From: a virus | IMG/VR virus record: IMGVR_UViG_3300034071_001414 | Location: 34,518 to 98,517 of that record | Direction: 5' to 3' (one strand) | Length of the DNA stretch: 64,000 nucleotides | Shown: piece after piece, positions 59,507-64,000 of the stretch | How the letters are laid out: each line of letters begins with the position of its first letter | Numbering within the stretch: the stretch's first letter is position 1 | The notes under the pieces: generated by a model | What the model saw: only the letters and a program-made list of their open reading frames with translations | Told to the model about the DNA's origin: nothing | Databases searched by the model: none | Program-made: the position numbers and the translations under genes

Positions 59507-59548
59507 GAGGAGCACCTGGCAAAATTCAGGTTGACTCCTCTTTTTTTT
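59507..59548 (+). terminator. Intrinsic terminator
   Basis: GAGGAG (59507-59512) pairs with CTCCTC (59535-59540), and inside it ACCTG (59514-59518) pairs with CAGGT (59527-59531); eight T follow. The right side also contains the -35 hexamer of the next promoter. Confidence 0.88.
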
Positions 59549-59559
59549 CTTGGTAAAAT
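59531..59559 (+). promoter_or_regulatory. Host-type sigma-70 promoter for the Sm-like / gp43 unit
   Basis: TTGACT (59531-59536), a 17-base spacer and TAAAAT (59554-59559) match the consensus at 5 of 6 positions each. The -35 overlaps the stem of the preceding terminator. It would drive the two Sm-like genes and DNA polymerase. Confidence 0.72.
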
Positions 59560-59581
59560 ACATGGAGGTATGAAGTAAAAA

Positions 59582-59959
59582 ATGACTATTAAATTAATGC
59601 TTTTTAAATCTGGAGAAGATTTGATTGCTGATGTTGCAGAAATGGTTGTTGGTGAAGATGAAGAGACCAAAAGAACAGTTGGGTATTTTCTTACTAAACC
59701 TTGTATAGTAAAGATGAGAAATCCAACTCAAGTTGAAGGTAATGAGAATAAAAAAACTGGATTTGAAGTTTCTCTTTTTCCTTGGATTCCTCTTTCTGCC
59801 GATGAAAAAATTCCAGTTCCTGCTGATTGGTTGGTTACTATGGTAGAACCAACTGAAAAATTAAAAGAAATGTACATTCAAGATGTTTTAGACTATGGAA
59901 AAGAAAACAACAAAGATAGTAGCGTTGATGAACAATCTGATTCTAATCAGTCAGATTGA
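59582..59959 (+). CDS. Sm-like (Lsm-fold) cyanophage protein, copy 2
   Basis: 125 residues. It follows the same plan as the gene at 44544: IKLMLFKSGEDLIADVAEMV, a YFLTKPCIVKMRNPT strand, SLFPWIPLSADEKIPVPADW and a LVTMVEPTEKLKEMYIQDVL end, here with a longer loop between strands. The C-terminus is an acidic Ser/Asp/Asn-rich tail (SSVDEQSDSNQSD). It is the first gene after a good host-type promoter and overlaps copy 3 by about 32 bp, so the two are translated together upstream of DNA polymerase. RNA binding is expected from the fold; no target is visible. Confidence 0.6.
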   Translation: MTIKLMLFKSGEDLIADVAEMVVGEDEETKRTVGYFLTKPCIVKMRNPTQVEGNENKKTGFEVSLFPWIPLSADEKIPVPADWLVTMVEPTEKLKEMYIQDVLDYGKENNKDSSVDEQSDSNQSD

Positions 59960-60176
59960 AGAGGTTGGTGCAGATATTGGAGAACCTGATTGTAAGTTAA
60001 TTAAACCATTTGTTTTGAAAGAACTCCAACTTGAAGGACTTTCTAGAACATTAGAACCATTTCTAATGGGAGTTACAAAGCAAGATACATTTATGATGAG
60101 TTCGGATAAGATTCTTACTCTTGCTGACCCGACTCCGACACTTCTTGAAAAATATGAGGATTTGATTAAGGAATGA
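59928..60176 (+). CDS. Sm-like (Lsm-fold) cyanophage protein, copy 3
   Basis: 82 residues from ATG 59928; an ATG at 59895 in frame would add 11 residues and enlarge the overlap to 65 bp. The same family pattern is present in compact form: NNLILISQIEEVGADIGEPD, CKLIKPFVLKELQLEG, LEPFLMGVTKQDTFMMSSDK, ILTLADPTPTLLEKYEDLI. It is the shortest of the three copies and overlaps the gp43 start by 4 bp (ATGA), which suggests a role tied to polymerase expression or replication. The identity as an Sm-like fold is inferred from pattern only. Confidence 0.58.
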   Translation: MNNLILISQIEEVGADIGEPDCKLIKPFVLKELQLEGLSRTLEPFLMGVTKQDTFMMSSDKILTLADPTPTLLEKYEDLIKE

Positions 60177-62668
60177 ATTTCTACACTAATGTTCAGTTGA
60201 TTGGAAATCAGTTTTTGGTTCGTGGAGTACAAAATGGTAAAAGATTTGAGACAAGAGATGAGTTTTTCCCAACTCTTTATGTAAAAACTAAAAAAGATTC
60301 TAAGTATAGAACATTGAGTGGTGAATTAGTTGAACCAATTAATCCTGGAACAGTTAAGGATTGTCGTGAGTTCTACAAGAAATATGATGAGATTGGTGGG
60401 TTTGAGATTTATGGAAATGATAGATATATCTATCAATATATTTCAGAAAAATATCCAGAAGATGAAATTAAGTTTGATATTAGCAAAATCAAACTTGTAA
60501 CTCTGGATATTGAGGTTGCCTCTGAAGCAGGTTTCCCAGATGTTGAATCTTGTTCTGAGGAAATTCTTGCAATTACTATTCAAGATTATACATCCAAGAA
60601 GATTGTTAGTTGGGGAGTTAAACCATTTAATAATACCCGCAGTGACGTAACTTATTACCATTGTCCCTCGGAATATGAACTTCTTAATCATTTTATTAAC
60701 TACTGGATGATTGATGTTCCCGATGTTGTGACTGGATGGAATATTCAGATGTATGATATTCCATATATCTGCAAGCGTCTGAATCGTGTTCTTGGTGAAA
60801 AACTGATGAAGCGTTTTTCCAACTGGGGACTTGTAACAGAAGGAGAAGTCTTTATCAATGGGCGTAAGCACACTACATTTGATGTTGGTGGACTGACTCA
60901 ACTTGACTATCTGGACCTCTATAAGAAATTTACTTATAAGGCACAGGAATCATATCGTTTGGATTATATTGCTGAAGTTGAACTTGGTCAGAAGAAACTG
61001 GATCACTCTGAATTTGATACCTTTAAGGACTTTTATACTAAAGGGTGGCAGAAGTTTATTGAATATAACATCGTTGACGTAGAACTTGTTGACCGCCTGG
61101 AAGACAAGATGAAATTGATTGAACTTGCTTTGACTATGGCATATGATGCTAAAGTCAACTATGCTGATGTATTCTATCAAGTTCGTATGTGGGATAACAT
61201 TATCTACAACTATCTCAAGAAGCGTGATATTGTTATTCCTCCCAGGAACAAGTCTCAAAAGAACGAAAAGTATGCTGGTGCTTATGTAAAAGAACCAAAA
61301 CCAGGTAAGTATGATTGGGTGGTGAACTTTGACTTGAACTCTCTGTATCCACACTTGATTATGCAATATAATATCTCTCCAGAAACTCTTATGGAAGAGA
61401 AGCACCCTACTGCGACTGTAGATAAGATTCTCAATCAATCTATTAGTTTTGAGATGTATAAGGATTATGCCGTCTGTGCGAATGGTGCGATGTTCCGTAA
61501 AGATGTTCGTGGATTTCTTCCTGAACTGATGGAAAAGATGTATCAGGACCGTGTAATCTTCAAGAAGAAGATGATTGAAGCAAAGAAGCAATATGAAAAG
61601 AAAAAGACAAAGGATTTAGAAAAGGAAATTGCTCGCTGTAATAATATTCAGATGGCAAAGAAGATTTCTCTTAACTCTGCTTATGGTGCGATTGGTAATC
61701 AGTATTTTCGTTATTATAAACTTGAAAACGCTGAAGCAATCACTCTGAGTGGTCAAGTCTCCATTCGTTGGATTGAGAGTAAGATGAACTCTTATCTAAA
61801 TAAACTTCTTAAAACTAACGATGTCGATTATGTTATTGCTTCTGACACCGATTCCATTTATCTTAATATGGGTCCTGTGGTTGAAACTGTATTCAAGGGA
61901 AGAGAGAAAACTACTGAAAGCATTGTCTCATTCCTTGATAAGGTCGCTAGTATGGAACTTGAAAAATATATTGAGAGTTCTTACCAAGAATTGGCCGACT
62001 ATGTGAATGCATATGACCAGAAGATGCAGATGAAGCGAGAGAATATTGCTGACCGTGGAATTTGGACTGCGAAGAAGCGTTATATTCTGAATGTCTGGGA
62101 TAGTGAAGGTGTTCGTTATGAAGAACCTAAACTCAAGATGATGGGTATTGAAGCAGTCAAATCTTCTACTCCAGCACCTTGTCGTAAGATGATTAAGGAT
62201 GCTCTTAAGTTGATGATGAGTGGAACAGAAGATGAGGTGATTGAGTTTATTGAGAATGCTCGTAAAAAGTTTAGGGAACTACCACCAGAACAAATTTCAT
62301 TCCCACGCTCTGTATCCGATGTAAACAAATACAAGTCTTCGGCAACTATATATGCAAAAGGAACACCAATTCACGTTCGTGGAGCGTTACTTTTTAATCA
62401 CTATATTAAACAGAATAAATTAACTAATAAGTACTCTCCTATTCAAAATGGTGAAAAAATTAAATTCATCTATCTCAAAAAACCCAATAATATTCATGAG
62501 AATATTATTTCATTTATTCAGGAGTTTCCAAAAGAACTTAACCTTGACAAATACATAGATTATGAACTACAATTTGAAAAAGCATTTCTAGAACCACTCA
62601 AAATTATTCTTGATTCTATTGGGTGGAATGTAGAAAAAACTGCAAACCTTGAATCATTTTTTGAATGA
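60173..62668 (+). CDS. gp43: DNA polymerase gp43
   Basis: 831 residues; T4 gp43 is 898. A family B replicative polymerase with proofreading exonuclease. Exonuclease motif I is VTLDIEVASEAG (DIE at about 113-115), exonuclease II VTGWNIQMYDIPYI near 188, and exonuclease III YNIVDVELV near 298. Polymerase motif A is FDLNSLYPHLIMQYN (about 388-402), motif B KKISLNSAYGAIGN (about 497-510) and motif C IASDTDSIYLNM (about 557-568). The C-terminal end LESFFE is the expected clamp-binding tail for gp45. It is coupled to the Sm-like gene upstream and the unknown gene downstream by 4-bp overlaps. Confidence 0.97.
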   Translation: MNFYTNVQLIGNQFLVRGVQNGKRFETRDEFFPTLYVKTKKDSKYRTLSGELVEPINPGTVKDCREFYKKYDEIGGFEIYGNDRYIYQYISEKYPEDEIKFDISKIKLVTLDIEVASEAGFPDVESCSEEILAITIQDYTSKKIVSWGVKPFNNTRSDVTYYHCPSEYELLNHFINYWMIDVPDVVTGWNIQMYDIPYICKRLNRVLGEKLMKRFSNWGLVTEGEVFINGRKHTTFDVGGLTQLDYLDLYKKFTYKAQESYRLDYIAEVELGQKKLDHSEFDTFKDFYTKGWQKFIEYNIVDVELVDRLEDKMKLIELALTMAYDAKVNYADVFYQVRMWDNIIYNYLKKRDIVIPPRNKSQKNEKYAGAYVKEPKPGKYDWVVNFDLNSLYPHLIMQYNISPETLMEEKHPTATVDKILNQSISFEMYKDYAVCANGAMFRKDVRGFLPELMEKMYQDRVIFKKKMIEAKKQYEKKKTKDLEKEIARCNNIQMAKKISLNSAYGAIGNQYFRYYKLENAEAITLSGQVSIRWIESKMNSYLNKLLKTNDVDYVIASDTDSIYLNMGPVVETVFKGREKTTESIVSFLDKVASMELEKYIESSYQELADYVNAYDQKMQMKRENIADRGIWTAKKRYILNVWDSEGVRYEEPKLKMMGIEAVKSSTPAPCRKMIKDALKLMMSGTEDEVIEFIENARKKFRELPPEQISFPRSVSDVNKYKSSATIYAKGTPIHVRGALLFNHYIKQNKLTNKYSPIQNGEKIKFIYLKKPNNIHENIISFIQEFPKELNLDKYIDYELQFEKAFLEPLKIILDSIGWNVEKTANLESFFE

Positions 62669-63204
62669 CAAATAAAATTATTAGAATTTTTAATAGACTT
62701 ACTGCTTGGATGCGAAAAGATACTGATGTAATGGTCAGGAATGGTGATGGTTGGGGAGATGATGTCTTCTATCAAATTAAGATGGCAACACCTTCGCCCG
62801 AAGTAAAGACAACTGTTTACATCGATAAAAACACGAATATTATGAGTCCATATCCAGAGGTTTCTGGTTCCACAACTGTTGGTGGAATTAGTATGGATAT
62901 TGTTGCCGATATTGTTGATGGCATTAGTAACTGGGTAAATGATATGGACGTTTATGTTCGTATTCAAAGAGTTACGGATAAGGGAGATAATATTGGAAAA
63001 GCACTTCTTCTTTGCTTCATTAATCCTACCGTAGGATGCCCCTGGTTTTCCATTCAAAAAAGCAATGATAACTATTACCAAGAATATTCAGTTTATGAAA
63101 ATAATGGTGTTGGAGTACTAGACGCTTTTGATGATGGAACTTCTCTCAATATCAGTAGAGAAGGTGATACGGATGTAAAAAACTGGAAAATTGACATTGG
63201 TTGA
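62665..63204 (+). CDS. Conserved hypothetical protein between gp43 and uvsX
   Basis: 179 residues, overlapping gp43 by 4 bp and ending 1 bp before uvsX. The sequence starts basic ([20 protein letters not shown]) and becomes a mixed strand/helix domain with [20 protein letters not shown] near the end and a [19 protein letters not shown] segment. No catalytic or nucleic-acid-binding motif stands out. Unknown genes in this position are common in cyanophages, so it is probably a real conserved gene linked to replication or recombination. Confidence 0.6.
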   Translation: MTNKIIRIFNRLTAWMRKDTDVMVRNGDGWGDDVFYQIKMATPSPEVKTTVYIDKNTNIMSPYPEVSGSTTVGGISMDIVADIVDGISNWVNDMDVYVRIQRVTDKGDNIGKALLLCFINPTVGCPWFSIQKSNDNYYQEYSVYENNGVGVLDAFDDGTSLNISREGDTDVKNWKIDIG

Positions 63205-63205
63205 T

Positions 63206-64000
63206 ATGGACTTTCTTAAAGATATTATAAAAGAAATTGGTGGTGAGTATACTCAACTTGCTTCCGACATTGATGAGACAGAGACTTATGTTGATGCGGG
63301 TTCATACATTTTTAATGCACTGGTTTCAGGTAGCATATTTGGTGGCGTATCTGGCAATAAGATTACTGCTATTGCTGGAGAGTCTTCTACTGGAAAAACT
63401 TTCTTCTCTCTCGCTGTGGTTAAGAATTTTCTTGATAATAACCCCGATGGTTATTGTCTCTACTTTGATACTGAAGCCGCTATTACTAAATCCCTATTAG
63501 AATCTCGTGGAATTGATACTTCTCGTCTTGTGGTTGTCAATGTTGTTACTGTTGAAGAGTTTCGTGGAACAGCACTCAAAGCAGTAGATATGTATATGAA
63601 AAAACCTGAGGGAGAACGTAATCCTTGTATGTTCGTGTTAGATTCTTTGGGAATGCTTTCTACAAGCAAAGAGATTAATGATGCTCTAAATGATAAAGAA
63701 GTTCGTGATATGACTAAATCCCAACTAATTAAGGGTGCATTCCGTATGCTCACTCTCAAGTTGGGTCAAGCAAATATTCCTATGATTGTTACTAATCACA
63801 CTTATGATGTTATCGGATCTTACGTACCAACTAAGGAAATGGGCGGAGGCAGCGGGCTCAAGTACGCAGCGTCTACGATCATTTATCTCAGCAAAAAGAA
63901 AGAAAAGGATGGAACAGAAGTGGTCGGCAATATTATCAAGGCTAAGACTGCTAAATCGCGTTTGAGTAAGGAGAACAAAGATGTTGAAGTCCGTTTGTAT
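63206..64000 (+). CDS. uvsX: Recombinase UvsX, 3' end missing
   Basis: 265 codons from ATG 63206 to the window end with no stop, so the gene continues beyond. UvsX is the RecA/Rad51-type strand-exchange protein loaded by UvsY. Walker [14 protein letters not shown] is at residues about 57-69 and Walker [11 protein letters not shown] near 142-151, followed by the DNA-binding loop region with [21 protein letters not shown]4 UvsX is 391 residues, so about two thirds is present. The ATG lies one base after the stop of the preceding gene. Confidence 0.95.
   Translation, partial: MDFLKDIIKEIGGEYTQLASDIDETETYVDAGSYIFNALVSGSIFGGVSGNKITAIAGESSTGKTFFSLAVVKNFLDNNPDGYCLYFDTEAAITKSLLESRGIDTSRLVVVNVVTVEEFRGTALKAVDMYMKKPEGERNPCMFVLDSLGMLSTSKEINDALNDKEVRDMTKSQLIKGAFRMLTLKLGQANIPMIVTNHTYDVIGSYVPTKEMGGGSGLKYAASTIIYLSKKKEKDGTEVVGNIIKAKTAKSRLSKENKDVEVRLY

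Noticed and set aside
59895-59927. Earlier ATG for Sm-like copy 3
   Set aside because: It would overlap copy 2 by 65 bp and adds a Lys-rich segment not seen in the other copies; the ATG at 59928 begins the barrel directly. Not fully excluded.
1-64000. CRISPR arrays, insertion sequences, attachment sites, photosystem genes
   Set aside because: No regularly spaced direct repeats, transposase or integrase motifs, or psbA/psbD-like sequences were seen.

Overview
The window is one stretch of a T4-like myovirus genome, most likely a marine cyanophage (Kyanoviridae type). Every gene I accept lies on the + strand, genes are packed with 1-50 bp gaps or 1-30 bp overlaps, and the order follows the T4/cyanophage core. 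Markers that point to cyanophage rather than enterobacterial T4 relatives are a DUF4815 giant virion protein, a cobS-like AAA+ ATPase paired with a CobT-like VWA protein, a phage hsp20 next to regA/gp43, an Sm-like family, and the order gp23 - gp3 - uvsY - uvsW - gp55 - gp47 - gp46. The sequence is clearly AT-rich, which would suit a Prochlorococcus or low-GC Synechococcus host, but host assignment is inference. I see no photosystem genes, tRNA genes, integrase or CRISPR array here.

Layout. 1-23,140: baseplate block, with the end of gp6, a 4,160-residue YHYH-domain structural protein in the position of gp7, gp8, and a 2,486-residue DUF4815 protein. 23,142-30,974: neck, tail terminator and packaging (two small conserved genes, gp13, gp14, gp15, gp16, a mosaic virion-type protein, gp17, and a small zinc-finger gene). 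31,056-42,619: tail tube/sheath and prohead (gp18, gp19, gp20, gp67, gp68-like, two inserted structural genes, gp21, gp22, gp23, gp3-like). 42,616-48,545: recombination and late transcription (uvsY, uvsW, Sm-like gene, gp55, gp47, DUF3110-like, gp46). 48,587-54,163: accessory segment (GIY-YIG endonuclease, small basic ORF, putative capsid-associated protein, CobT-like/CobS pair, DUF3310 protein). 54,166-64,000: replication (gp45, conserved protein, endonuclease VII-like gene, gp44, LAGLIDADG-like gene, Dam methylase, gp62, regA, hsp20, small capsid-targeted ORF, two Sm-like genes, gp43, conserved gene, partial uvsX).

Expression. Late genes carry T4-type late promoter boxes (NATAAATA and close variants) at 14101, 23534, 25825, 27321, 31014, 33872, 35611, 38068, 39312, 43053, 48554, 49346 and 59301. 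These would be read by the gp55 sigma factor encoded at 45060 together with the gp45 clamp at 54166. gp55 itself has a near-consensus host sigma-70 promoter. Strong intrinsic terminators separate transcription units, and several are followed at once by a host-type promoter.

The most interesting signals are regulatory. The uvsW start codon and the GIY-YIG endonuclease start codon are both locked in hairpins whose left arm contains the predicted late start site, so early read-through RNA should be silent and late RNA open. The CobT-like and CobS genes share a matched terminator / TATAAT / leader module. Two small proteins begin with a sequence resembling the T4 capsid-targeting signal. A Gly-Tyr repeat module is spread over four different virion proteins, and the clamp / clamp-loader operon is broken up by nuclease and methylase genes.
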